Assembly (NCBI GenBank): GCA_008694505.1
Contig: VZDJ01007755.1
Coordinates: 6,474,936-6,538,935 of the forward strand
Direction: 5' to 3'
DNA length: 64,000 nt
Origin: Cyanoderma ruficeps
Taxonomy: Eukaryota > Chordata > Aves > Passeriformes > Timaliidae
Positions 37,231 through 50,092 of the stretch are shown piece after piece; the first letter of the stretch is position 1, and each line of letters starts with the position of its first letter. Position numbers and translations under genes: made by a program. The notes below the pieces were generated by a model, which was not told the origin of the DNA, did not search any database, and worked only from the letters and a program-made list of their open reading frames with translations.

Positions 37231-40200
37231 AGAGGCTTAAATACAGTTTCCATGGCAGTTAATCCAACTTTGACCCAAATTAAATTTCAACGTCTAAAAA
37301 TTCATTCAGCCAGAGAAGGACAATGCTTAGCCCTATCTGAACGAGGCACAGAGCTGTGTGAGAACATTTCTCCTCCCCTGCTTTGCTCTTTGCAGCAGGA
37401 ACCTCTATAATTGTGAAGTCAGTTGGTGCTGCTGAAACCCTCTCTTGCGTGCCAGAAGCAGCCCAGCGACCTTCCCAGGGATCCCGTTCCTCCACATGGT
37501 CCACTCAGAGCATAAGGATATGGTGGCATATTGCAGCCTCACAAGGCAGGGCTAGGAAAGGCACCCATTCAAAAATATCTTATTTCTGTCACAAAATGAA
37601 GATTAATCCATTTTGTGTCCTTCTGAGGAAATAATATTCTCATTGATGCTCACTCTCATAAAACACTATTTTATGAAACTATCAGTACAAAACAAGTAAT
37701 TTAGGTATTATAGCAGTATTTCAGATGATACCTACTATCAACGATAGTATCAAAGACTCTCTCACCATAATGGTGCTGAAGCACAATAGAGCTTTTATAA
37801 TATAAAAGAACTTTCCCTACCTGTTTTCATGCTGATGGGGACAGACTCCCTGTTTCTGTCCTACCCATAGTGGCAAATTACTTTTAATGTACTATATATT
37901 TCAGTGATATCTAGTTAAGATTTCATTATGACATTTCAGTATAAAATATAATGTACATTTCTACAATGTTTTCCTAAAACATTACTGTGGGTGAGATTTT
38001 TCACATTAACCACAATTGCAGAAATGACTGATGTTTAAATCTGAAGGCAATTTTAGTCATTATTAAACTTCATTATAAAATAAAGTACGTGGGTGGAATT
38101 GTGGTTTGATGCTTTTGTAATTTGCTCTACCTTTTCAATGTACTTTTCAGTTACATTAACTGAATCATTTCGTCTTATAGATGCAAAGATGAAGGAGAAG
38201 AACAAAAACATGCCCATTAACTGAAGCAGTGCAAATGTGCATAGTTAATGGAAACCATTTTGACATTTTGTATTTGATTCCATGGTGTGTCTACTCAAAC
38301 AATTTCAATGGCATATTAGAACAAAATGCTACATTGTGCTCTTCACTAAGAATGCAAGTAATAGACTTCAAAAATTACCTTTCGACTGAAAGTATTATCT
38401 GTTGGAAATGAAATGTTTTACATTATGAAAGGCTAATAGCAGTAAGGGGGAGCAATGGGCTGCAATGAGAATTGAGGCAGAGAGGGTTTTTTGACCCTGT
38501 GTTTCCCAAATGCTTGTGGTTTTTTCGAGTTATGTCAGAATTGCTTTGACAGTGACATAAACTCATCTGTTTAATGGCAATTATTTCACCATGTTACAAT
38601 TAAAAGCTTCTTATGCAAGATAATTTTAAATATTGTGGTAGTATTTTTTCTATCACAGATGAGATAAGTCATTGCTTTTACAAAACCAGTTGGTTTTTTC
38701 CCCATGATTGAATCAATTCAAAGACCAGATGCCGTCTGAAACATTTTTTCATTCTGATGCTACGGCAAGGTTTTACCTCTTCAACAAATTCTATGTTTCA
38801 CCACAGGATAATTTATCTGTTGGCAAGCTTTCATAATTATGCAATATATATTTAATCCTAATTGATGAAAGTATTTTTAATTTCTTGTCATTTTCAAGCC
38901 AGGTAAAATCACTGTATCTTAAATTTCACATTTGAAACTTCATAGAGGTACCATTCTTCTGATTGCCTCAAAAATATTACCCTATAAACCACTTCTCTGA
39001 GGCAATACAGACACTAAACTTAAGAACAGCTGAACTGCAGCTCTGGAATGCAACTAGAAAAACAAAAACCTCTGCATATACATTTCAGGTAAATGCTGGT
39101 TTTGACATTTCAGTGAAATGTTTGGCTACAGATTTTTGCCTCATTCAGATACACAACTGAGTGTTTGGCTGATGGATAGACTGCAAGCCCCTATAAGCAA
39201 ATTCAGTTTTACAAGAGCTTAGGCTATGCTTGCCTTCCTTCGGTCCTCCTGCCTGCGTTTCTGTGTCAGGTTTTCTTTCCAGGTGATATCTGGAATTCTA
39301 CAATTGGCATCAAAATTTTGTTATAATTTCTAGTTGTTATCCTTGATTCACTCCAGGGAAGAAAGTTGTCACTTTTTGGCTTCACTTGATTGCTCTACCA
39401 TATAGGTACCATTTCTGGTGACTATTGCAATTTTTCACAAGAATGAGATATCAGAATTTCAGTACTTGTTATACATTTCAAAAGAGAATAACACACATTC
39501 CCTTTAGCTTCCAAGTCTTCTCTAGTGCATTGTTCCCCAGTCTTTGCTCTGTAAGTCACTTCCATCTGACAGATATTTAAAAAGTGAAAATACTGCAAAT
39601 TAAAACAAACAAAAAATAAATCCCACTTCTGTAAGCATTGTCTTCCATGTAATAAAGAAAATAAGTTCAATGGGGTAAAACAGAGCCAAGAGACAAATAT
39701 TTAACATTTAGGCTAGCTCTTACCACATCAGTATCAGCTGAAAGGTATAGGTAGGAGCCAGCCACAGATACCTATCAGTTCTTGCCTGCAGGCAGAGAGA
39801 CATTCCTTACTAATTAATTTTTTATCATAGCACACATATAATACTCCTCCTAATCCTTGCATAATGGTAAATGTTTCTACTCTGAAATATTTGTAAATGG
39901 AAGAGTAAAATTAATATCATGTTTAAAAAGGGGACTGTTTCTTTTTCTTACAAAGCTAAGCATGTCATCAACCCTCTTCTGCCCTATTACCATCAGGATT
40001 GAGATGAAATGTTAATTTTTTTTTTCCTAAATGTTTAAACTGTCCTCTAGCTGCAAAAGGAGGAAAAAATATCTGCTTTGCTTCTTACAGATAAATCTCA
40101 TTAATGGAAGATCTAGTTCTCTGATTTTTTTTGATGCTTACTTCTTTTATATAGTTTAAGACCCTGTGGAAAAGGAAGCCACTAAGCAAAACAGAACATA

Positions 40201-40354
40201 TTTAAAAGGTTGAGGCAGTGCATCAGTGCTATTGGTGCTTTATAGCTTTTTTCTCTCTGTGCATGTGGAAATATTACAAATGTTGCGTCTTACAGTCTTT
40301 GGCAACCTGATTATAAAAAGATTTGAAAACAGAAGAGTTCCTAGGCAGTGCATC

Positions 40355-40475
40355 TGCACAGAGTGAATCATCTCAGAGACTGATTCACCAAGGTGTCACT
40401 CATGTCATACACTACTGAAATTCTACTGGCATAAAACTGGACTATCGAACAGGAAAATTAGGTCCTCAAACTTTT
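40355..40475. repeat. Possible old MITE-like repeat
   Basis: The string has 'gagactgattcaccaaggtg', then 'tactggcataaaactggact' and 'aaaattaggtcctc'. This order recalls a small near-palindromic repeat common in turtles, crocodilians and birds with 'gactgattc..actggtgtaaaactgg..gaatcaggccc'. The match is weak and from memory; the family is not assigned. Unique sequence is the alternative. Confidence 0.33.
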
Positions 40476-41208
40476 TTTATAGAAGCTGACCTGCTTTGTT
40501 GTGTTATCCTTATACCCAGAATGCAAAAATATGTATGAATAAGGCAGTTTCTGTTAAACCACTGTGTTGAAAACATCTTGCTAACTCCAGCATAAAGATT
40601 TGTTTCCTGGAGAAAGGTGAAACCTGGGATCAAAACACAGGTGGACATGTGGGAAAAAGACTATAAGACAAATTTTATGAGAGAGAGGAGATCTGCATTT
40701 TTATTATTATTGAAGCTAATAGCGGAGTCAAATTCAAGCAAAAATTATCAGAAATTTATGATAATACAGGAAAAAAATTCATTTTACATTAACCTGCTAG
40801 GGATAACACAAGCCTCAGACAGAAAGTTGTAAAGAGGTCGTAATACACCAGAAAATATGGTCAGTAAATACATCTTCAGTGCAGAAACCTTCTTCCATTA
40901 TCTTAGTATGAATCAGCTTTAAGACAAACACAGCTGCCATGGGAACTTGATTTGCCAATCAACCTCTTTACCAATTATATCTAAACTTCGACTCAAATTT
41001 TTCTTACACTAATCCTCACCTAAAATTGTGCTCAGACTTGTCTAGGAGGAATGAAGTAGTCTTTACAGTTTCTGTTCTTGTCCATGGCTAGATTTTGCAT
41101 TTTCTTTCCCCCAAATTAAAAACTCTAAAATTTTATTTATGAAGTATTCTAAAAATACTAACTAAAGCTCCTCCACATGTCCATTAGGCTTTTGCTCTAT
41201 TGTGTGGC

Positions 41209-41209
41209 T

Positions 41210-41240
<31 letters not shown>

Positions 41241-41246
41241 TGTATT
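41209..41246. repeat. (TTTA)n microsatellite
   Basis: About eight uninterrupted TTTA units followed by one TGTA unit. Confidence 0.9.
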
Positions 41247-41734
41247 TAAAATCTTTTTTACTTTTACTTGTTGCTTTTTAGTCCAGAATCAGTCTTTGTT
41301 TTTTTAATCTTTAAGTTTTTAAGAGACAAGCTGCAGAAGGTGTCCTTGATATACCAATTGGTCTTGATACAAAAGGCAGTGCAGGGCAAGAAGCATAACC
41401 ATCAGAGCTATAATGTCACTTGACTTTATGACCAAGTTCCTGGTAGACAATGAAAATTTTAATAAGTGTAACCAAGCCTAGCCCATTTTCTAGCCATCTA
41501 CTTGTTATTTAACTAGGTGGTAAATGACATTTTGGAAAGTAGCAAAGTGCTAACAGTTCTGTGGCCCATTAGTTTAATATTAGCAAGTCATCCTCTAGTA
41601 TAGTCATCTCAGAGATCTGTGATTTTATATTTTGGGTAGTCAGGCTTTGGGATCTTCCTAGGTGCTTGTCTCTTCAGAGGAAGAGGCAGGATCATGTTAA
41701 ACTAGTGATCTCCTCTCCTTAAAGCTGTGCAATA

Positions 41735-42246
41735 GTCTTTTATGATATTCAGCTCTGGGGTCTCCAGCACAGGAAGGACATTGACCTGCTGGGGCAAGTC
41801 CAGAGGAAGCCAGCAATTTGATTGGAGGGATGGAGCACCTCTTCTACAAGGAAAGCTGAGAGAGCTAGGGTTGTTCAGGTTCTAGAATAGCAGGCTTCAG
41901 GGTGGCCTAATTGGGACCTTGCAGTACCTGAAGGGAACCACCAAGAAAGATGGAGAGGTACTGTTTACAAAGGTATTTACAAGACAAGCTGGATTGGAAA
42001 CTGAAAGAGAGTAGGTTTGGATTAGATATTAGGAAAAAAATTTTACTGTGAAGGTGGTGAGACACTGGCACAGGTTTTCCAGAGAAATTGTGGATGATCA
42101 CTCCTTGGCAGTGTTCCAGGCCAGGTTGGGTGGGACTCTGAGTAATCTGGTCTAGTGAAAGGTGTCCCTGTCCTTGGCAGGTGGAGTGGGAACTGTACAA
42201 CCTTTAAAGTACCTTTCAGCCCAGGCCTTTCTATCATTCTGTGATC
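41735..42246 (+). mobile_element. CR1 retrotransposon, 3' half
   Basis: Plus-strand copy beginning in the ORF2 C-terminus ('gatattcagctctggggtct' corresponds to the family's LEYC.QLWGP; 'gaaggacattgacctgct' to RKDIDLL) and running through the conserved 3' UTR ('ggattagatattaggaaaaa', 'gtggtgagacactggcacag', 'tggtctagtgaaaggtgtcc') to a tail ending 'ctttctatcattctgtgatc' near 42,245. Small deletions break the frame. The copy is 5'-truncated and inactive. The minus-strand frames of 97 and 64 codons over it are antisense shadows. Confidence 0.93.
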
Positions 42247-43464
42247 AGTACCACAATCCTAGACATTAAATTGTTATTATCTTCTTCATGCCCATGACAA
42301 ACGCATGGCAAGCCTTACTGTTGCTCAAAATATGAATTTTGGCAACACAATGGAGTCATCCTGGCTTTAGGTCACCCTATATCGATTTCACATTTAAGGT
42401 TTTATGTTATCAGCAATTTCATTTCAATAATCCAGTAATAGGACCTAAAAATCCTACATATCAGCAGAAAGATTCCTCACTGTTGCAGCTATCAGGAAAA
42501 GCAAACACTTAAGAGTAAATGCTGTGCAAGAATAGCTCCAAGAAATCCCATTCTCAATAACACAAGTTTTTTTTTCCTTTGAAGCCCCTTTCTAGCTACA
42601 GCAGCACTGTGACTTGGCTTTTGACACATTATGACAGTGTTTTTAGCTGGAGTATCATTGATAGTATTTGAATACTCTGGACCTCTAATTTCAAGGGGAG
42701 CCCTGTTCTTGAGAAAGATGAATCTGTAGCATCCTAAATCACAAATTTGCTGTAGTGTGAGCTGAGTTTTTCTGTACGGGTCCACCTCAGAAGAAATGCT
42801 CTCTTCTGTATCTTTTAGTGCACACCTACACAAAGAAAAAAAAGATAGTACCTTTTCATAACTGCAACATCTGTTGGAATATTGAGCCCATGGTAGAAGG
42901 GCATAATTTTACCCTGTGTGAGTCGTGGGGTAGACTTAGACTGTGCTCCAAGTGGAGAATTCAGATATAAGCTGTGCTAAACAAGGCTGAAAGACTGAAA
43001 TTCAGGTGGGTTGTGTGTTATGGGAAGCACCAAAAGCGAAACTGATCAGGAAATCATGTTTTGGGCTTATGTGAAATCTGAAAATACTTACTGAGTGAAA
43101 ATTTTCAGGATTAGAGAAATCTCTGGTTTCTAAAACAAGAGTATTCTAGATGTAGAGCTATTCAGTGTAAGGCAAGACTTATGGCCTGGTTTCAAGGGGA
43201 ATTTAAATGCAAGAGAAAGATTAGGCACCCCTGATATCAGGTGGTAGCTTACTGAGGTTTTTTTTCAGATCATAATTTTGAGCTGAGGCATTCTTTACTG
43301 GATGCAGACTTACATCAGCAGTATTCTACATAAACATAAAAAGTTATGCAGCCAATTCTTTACAATCTCTTAGTACTTACAGCACGTAAGGTTTCTGAAA
43401 GACATATATACATACATATTTATCAGAAATATCCATACAAAGGTTACGTGTTCAGAAAACATGT
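42247..43464. other. Anonymous spacer
   Basis: No gene recognised. A 113-codon frame on the minus strand (42,492-42,833) was considered as an exon. It begins with cysteines and contains many charged residues, but I recognise no family and no convincing splice signals. Confidence 0.5.
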
Positions 43465-43562
43465 ATGCCGGGACATGTTTTAGTGGTGAACATGGTGGTT
43501 GAACTGAATGATCTTAGAGATCTTTTCCAACCTTATCAATTCCATGATTCTATGATTCTGTA
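43465..43562 (+). mobile_element. CR1 3'-end fragment
   Basis: The last roughly 95 bases of a CR1, plus strand: 'gggacatgttttagtggtga', 'ggttgaactgaatgatctta', 'gatcttttccaacctt', then the tail 'ccatgattctatgattctg' with two ATTCTATG-type units. Only the 3' end inserted, which is common for CR1. Confidence 0.92.
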
Positions 43563-46500
43563 TGCTATTAAGCTTCACTGGACTAGTTAGAGAACTATAA
43601 GAAGCAGTATTTTATAGATACAAAGAAGATGTTAAAAATTAGGAAAAAACTGCAAAATATTGCTCCTTGAGGTCAGACATAACTCTACGCCTCCTAAATT
43701 TAAGAGTTCCTCCATTAAATGAACAGAGACCAAAGATTTAAAGTCTTAGTTCAGCTTTCTGTGTTTATGAAATAGACTGCTGTAGCCTTTCCAATAACAA
43801 CTTTTACTGGTTTTATTCCAAAACAGAATTTATAAAACATTTATAAGCCAAACACACAGAAATTCAAAAAAGAAATTCACAATTGTGCACTTATGCTGTT
43901 ACTAGCTTAATACTATGCTGCCATTAATTTTTAAAGAAAAGAGTGAAACAGCAAGCATTTTGGAAAAATATTAAGTTAAATATTTACTTCTAAAATTCTT
44001 CAATAGACAAATATAAATTATTTTATAAATTAACAATATTTTGGAAATCCTTATATTTTGGCTTTCCGCTTTTGTATATGTAAGAAGCCTTCATTTTCAT
44101 GGTCTTTTCATGAGGCAATTTCTTACAAAGCTGTTCCATTGTGATGATTCAAATTTGCATTTGAAAATGTCTGGAGTCAGCTTCAGAGTACAAACTACCT
44201 AAGGACTACTCAAAATTTATCATGTCTCCACCCTAGAGAAAAGATTAACTGTAAAGAGATCCAGTTTCCAGGGCTCTCTGAGTAGAGGTGACACTATGCA
44301 TTGCTTTACTGGCGCAGTCCTGCTAGGGAGTCAGAGCTTTCATTACCAGAAAAAGGAGAGCAGACATGCTTCTTTCACTCTGCCTTTCAAGCTCTCTGTT
44401 TGTTGCTTTGCCTGTTAAAGACTCACTTAGTTTCAAGCTCCAACAGAGATTTCTCATTAGCCAGCGCATCAGAACACCACAATGGTGTAACTTCCATATC
44501 ATTAAATCTTTGATGCATCTGTAAAGACTGCCGGCACCACCTGTCATAGCTGTGAAGAAGATATTCATCCACAGGAGATTTGAATAGCACTGTGAATTTC
44601 TGTCATACAGGTCCTTTTACAGCCATCACTTTTGGCTGCCATCAAAGATAGGTCAAATGGAGAGCTGGATGTGAAACCTCTTGGCCTGGAAACTACATTT
44701 ACTGGAAACTCAAATCCAGGTTAAACTATAGCCTTGTACATCAAAATACCCAAGTGTGTTTGTGCTCACTGCACATCCAAGGGAAATGTCTTCTAATTTA
44801 AAGTACTGAACTAGCAGTTGGGTTGACTGGGATTTATTCCAGGAATTTTTTGTCCTGACGTAGATCTTCAACAGCAAGTCACTCACTTCTTTTCTATGTA
44901 TTTTTCATCTTTGTTTTTGAAGTGCACAAATTAGATTAACTAGTTAATCAATATGTTTTGTGTATTTGCAACATCTAAATTAGGAGCAAACTCATCTACC
45001 TTTTTTCTTGCTGTTGAGTTTCCAAACTCATAGAAAAGCAGTATTTTGTTTCTAATATTAAGTTGTGTGCGTTGATTTGATATTGATATTTTGATAGCCT
45101 CAGAGGCAGCATAATAAAAGTGCAAGTTATTAATATCTTTAGGACTAGACTAGCAGACTATTTTCAGAATACGAAAGATCACAGAACATAATAAAAACCT
45201 GTACAATAACTAAAATTTACAGGATGTTCACCTTCATCTGGTTCTTACCTGGAAAAATCCTGTGGTATGAAAAATCATATCAGTTGCAAACTGGACAATG
45301 GAACTAGAGCTAATGAAACGTATTCCTGAAAAAAAGGGAGAAATCCACTACTTTTAGCATTTGAAAAAATACTGTCGACCTTACTCTGACACATACTGTA
45401 GAAAAACACAAACCAAACATATAGTAACCTTTAAGAAAAGCAAGATGGCTCAAGAAAGGGGTTACTGTGAAGAAAAAACATCTATCGCAGTCAGAGCCCA
45501 TGTCCTGCTAGAGGCCACCTTGGTACAATCCCAAGGACTCTACTGGACATGGAAGCTTTACGGTTTCCACTTTATGGGCACAAGATTTTAATAAATTAGG
45601 ACCATGTATTTACATGTACTGTATTCATAATGTGGAGTTGAATTTTGAAGACACTAAACACCCCTATCATTATTTCAGTACCTTGCTTGCACTTTAGCCA
45701 GTGACTTATGCACCCAAATTTTTTCTGACTTTGCACCCACAAAATAAACAACTGACATTTGGAAACAAAAATGTGCCTTCATACGGAAGGATTTCTGCAT
45801 ACAGAAGGGTATTTCCTCAGGGGTGCATCTGCCTGCATTGGCACAGAATTGATTCTTGTTCAGAGAATAGACTGTGAACCATTTATACTTTTCCCATATG
45901 CCCCAAATATCACATTTTCGAGGATAAATCTGCTGTAGATTTAGGATATTGTTGAGCAGTTTATTAGAGTTTTTAGACTAGCACTACTCTATGTCGACTC
46001 ATACCTGGAGGAGATAGAGGAGCACCATATTAAGGGTGCTGTTTTGCTTCTCTTTCCTAATCTGCCTCAGAGTTAATTTGGATATGATTGTATGACACTG
46101 CCAGGAAAAAAATATCTCTATGATCAAGGACTAAATCCATCAAGATGCTTAGATACCTCACTACCAGCCAGGCTAAACTTAGATTGTTGGAAGTCCATAG
46201 ATACCAATATTTCTGGCTATAAAATCCACTATGTTTTTGTCACTTACTGCTGTGCTTATCTTGCTGATGACAGGAAAGATGTCTTTACATTTGAAGAACA
46301 CACAGAAAGAGGAAATGTCCAATATACATCCCTCCAATCACTCCTTTCACCGTTTTGCTACTTTTAGTTGAATGTAGTTTCTCAGAAGCTGAACTCTCAA
46401 CTAGATATTTCCAACATATCTCTTCCTTTACTGTCCCTAATAAAGCAGCCCGGCTTAGTATATAATAAATACTAATCATCAAAGCATTACAATTAGAATT

Positions 46501-49500
46501 AATCACATGGACAATTAAAATGTCAGAAATTATTTATATTATAATGTTGAATGCTCAGTTGCCTGTTGGAAATCAAGCACGTATGAAAAAGTGAAAATTA
46601 CAATAAATGATTTTTTTATTTTTCATTTGGTGTGGGAAAAGTAGAAGCTTTCTATAAAAACGAATATTGGTAGTACACAGAAATAGGCTTTGTAAAAGAT
46701 TATCACAATGTCAAGCTCCATTCTAACAGAAGAGAACTCATCTCCTGAGAAACAGCACTGACTATCCTTAGAAGAGTTTGATCCTTGAGATCAGTGATCA
46801 AAGCTTTGCTCAGCTCACACTCTACTTTTCTGTTTGAACTGAATACCATCAGTGTTTCCAAGTGTCTTCTCTCTTTTATCATGTAAGTGTTGCTATAGGT
46901 TGTATTATGGCCCTCAGAGTTGGACGTCTTATTTGTGAAGCCAGTGACAGTTCTTCAATTGATTTATAAATGTTTTTGATTTGCTTTCTAGGAAACATAT
47001 GTAAAGGAGATATAGTTTTAAATGAACCTACAGAAAAATCCCTCTGATGGCATACATTATCATGAACAGTCTTCCTGCCTATCCTGTCCTGCTCTTCACA
47101 CATCCCTGTAGTTAAAACCCATTAGTTTTTCCTTCTCCAATACTAGTCAGCAGGAGAACGCTTTCGCTTAGCCATTTTGTGTGCCACTACAGGTGCCATG
47201 ACAGATGCTCTGACTAACTACAGGCCCCAGATAATTATTTAAAAATTTTTGGATAATTTATCAGTGAAGGGGATTCTTGATAAATCTTAACATTTGTTAT
47301 AAATTTTCCCTTGTAAGTTTCTACTCCTTTTCCAATAGTAAATAAATTATGACCGTGGGTTATTTGGGCATTTTAACAATGGCCAGGATTTCTTGGCCTA
47401 GATGGGCAGAATTATCCTCTTGCATCATGGTCTATGACCTGCAGCATCCTATTCCTATGACAGATAACAGCAAGTCACATGAGAGCACACAGCTCCAAGG
47501 GAAATCTCCTCGTATGCTTCTTTGGAATTGTAGCTGAAACTGTATGAGGCTTGTACTGAGCTAAGTGGATTTATAGTGATATTCTCCACAGGGTGGAGGT
47601 GGGACTGGAAGGAAGATCTCATCTCTGAAAGGTTACACAGGTTACAGAGGTTGTGTGGGCTGACTCAGCTGTTCTCAGACTGCTGAGGAAAATTTTCATC
47701 TCTTTCCCACCTCTCCCCTTTGGCAATTGAGAAAGGGCATAAAATTTGAGCTTTGTATCAGGTTTTAATGGGGTTTTTTACACTTGTCTCCTAGTTTTTA
47801 GCATAAAATGTCATTGGCATTGTGGAATTGGTCCATTTCATTTTTCCACTTACCTTGAATGTCTCTACCCTACACGAGGTGCACTGGAGGAAAACCCTCT
47901 GCCAATGACATCCAAACATCAGGTTTCCTGAGAAGTTTGCCTGCAAGTATAACGAGTTCTTTTATTTTGGCCTGAATAATTGGGTGACTCCCCAGAAAGA
48001 CAAAGAATGAACTTTCCAACTCCTACTGGATCTTCCTGAAAATGTTAGTTTCTCTACCAGACTGAGAGAAAATACTTTCCTCCTAAAAATATTAATATAT
48101 TAATGTATATTAATAGAAATGTTATTACCTATATGGACTGCAGATCTGCCCATCTAAATATCACCTTTTCCCTCCCAAAACGTCATACTGCATGGATTGT
48201 CCTTCTGTAATTCCTCAAGAAATCAGGATTGATCTGTTAGCATTAGAGAAACTTTGGGAGGTACCGGATGAGTGGTGAATACATCATCAAGAATCTACAG
48301 GAACATTTGCAAACCATTTTTTTAACCATCCTATAACAACTTTTAAAAAACCTACAAACCTAAAGTTGGAACTATTGCTGTGTCTCAGGAAGAAGGCAGA
48401 AGAGAATATGTGCTATGTGCCCCCACCAGGACAGTTTTCTTTAGCTAAGTTTCCCCAAAGATCCTAGGAGCACCCCCTGTAGAGAAACCCTAAGGTCATT
48501 TCCATCTGAATCTGTGGGAAAACTCTCTCCTCTTCTTAAAGTTGGCAACTGGTTTAGTCATGAGTAGGTGAGAGAGTTGCTTCAGTTAACATCTGCAAAG
48601 CCTAACTAGACAGGTTTACAGGTACCCTCCATTCTGTGTTGTGTTCTGTTTGACAGGAGCCCGCTCTCAGTGACTCTGAGAAGAGTATAAATCCCCCCTG
48701 GTGGAGCAGATCTATCACTCTCCATATTCCCCCCTCCATTATCACCAGGTGCTAAGGCTTTACCCAACCTGCAACCTTAATGAAAAGGTGTCTTTATAAA
48801 GGGGAGATAAAGGGCCAACATGGAGCACGAGTGAGTTTATTTAATATTAATGCATGGGTTTTTTTTTCTGTTTTCAACTCTCTGAAAAAACTCACGCTTC
48901 CCTTTTCACAAAATTAGCTAGTAAGCTTCCTGTATTATTTATTTTTTAAAATGGTCTATATTTCCTTGTTAGTTCCTTGAAGTATTCCCCTTTTTTGCTG
49001 AGAGCTGTTTTTCCCCCATGGAAATGAAAAAAAAGCTGGAGTTGAAGATAATTTGGGTGTTTTGGAGGATTTCCCATGTCTCCCACACAGTGAATCAGTA
49101 CATTTTGAGATGGTTCATGGTGACAATGGACCCTCAGACATGGGAATGTTCTCCATAACCAAGACTCAAGAGGGAGGGAAGCTCTGTGCAGGGATCATAC
49201 ACTGCACCAGGCTGGCAGCCAGGACTGCTGCTGCTGTGGGATCTTCCCAGGGGAAAAGGGGAGAGATGACTGGCACAAAGAGGAGACATCTCTGCCTACA
49301 GGCCTCAGAGCAGCCAGGTTGAACAGGGACAAATCTTGGCGTGGTACTAAGTGATGAGGTTAAGGACATTATGGGCCGTATGGCAGTCATTTTTGATTGA
49401 TGATAGGTGTTTATACATTTCATGCTCTCTCTCTGGGCAGATGATGAGACAACAGGTCCCAAAGGAACAAAAATTTGGATTTCTGCCTCATCGTTCAGTC

Positions 49501-49954
49501 TGCCTCTATCAAGAATATGATCTTATTCAGCTCAAGTATACAAAATACCAGAGATGAAATGAGAAATTGGCTAGGTCCATAAGGTTACATTAATGGCTAT
49601 GAGCATGGATAGATCACAGACTAACTCTATGTATTTAAAAATGTTTTCTTCCTTGAGCATTTAGGTGGTGGGATATTTGATCCTATATTTTGTTTTGATT
49701 ATATTTGGAATGCCTTTCCTTATCTTTTTTATATGTTTATCTTTGTTTTTAAACTAGTATTACTGAAGAAAGTAATGCATAATTTATGTAAAGAATGAAC
49801 TTCCTTGAGCTCTTGGAGAAGCAAGAAAGTTACATGCAATCACCAGTTTTTCTTTTTGTTAGGCCTTGCAACCAACATCTGTGCATTAACCAGGCTTCTG
49901 TAGGTGTATTGCTTCCAAAGTAAAGGAAATGACTAAAAAGGCAACCCCACTGAC
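43563..49954. other. Anonymous AT-rich spacer
   Basis: No gene recognised. The longest frames (91 codons at 46,092 plus; 98 codons at 49,166 minus) have no family features. A short GC-richer part lies at 48,650-48,790, followed by a TATA-like TTTATAAAGG near 48,793. Nothing convincing follows it. If the exon at 49,955-50,092 is real, this stretch would be its downstream intron on the minus strand. Confidence 0.5.
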
Positions 49955-50092
49955 CTTTGTCTCTGGATTATCTTTTGTAGCCTTTGCTCTCCCATCATTT
50001 AGTGTTTCAGTATGATTGTCTGAAACTGGATGGAACTGAGCTGCCAAAACCACCAGCAAGGTTACATGAAGAAGGAATAGTTGTACTGCCAT
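49955..50092 (-). CDS. Candidate first coding exon with signal peptide (partial)
   Basis: The best non-repeat coding candidate. From an ATG at 50,092 in a strong start context (AGGATGG), 46 codons run to AAG at 49,955, directly followed by GTCAGT, a good splice donor (AAG|GTCAGT). The protein begins MAVQLFLLHVTLLVVLAA, a textbook secretion signal of about 18 residues, then QFHPVSDNHTET, which includes an N-glycosylation sequon (NHT), and a charged region ending DNPETK. A pyrimidine-rich run ending in CACAG near 50,155 could be the acceptor of a 5'-UTR intron. I do not recognise the family and could not find a second coding exon at lower coordinates. The open frame would stop 20 codons past the donor if unspliced. 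A chance open frame is a serious alternative. Confidence 0.38.

Larger units (their letters stand above)
37126..41734. other. Anonymous AT-rich spacer
   Basis: No gene recognised. Contains a pyrimidine (T/C) tract at 37,188-37,230, a possible old palindromic repeat at 40,355-40,475 and a TTTA microsatellite at 41,209-41,246. Confidence 0.55.

Noticed and set aside
42492..42833. 113-codon minus-strand frame considered as an exon
   Set aside because: Contains a plausible charged, cysteine-containing start but no known family, and no convincing acceptor or donor at its ends.
48791..48800. TTTATAAAGG as a promoter
   Set aside because: Followed by no credible exon; composition alone explains it.
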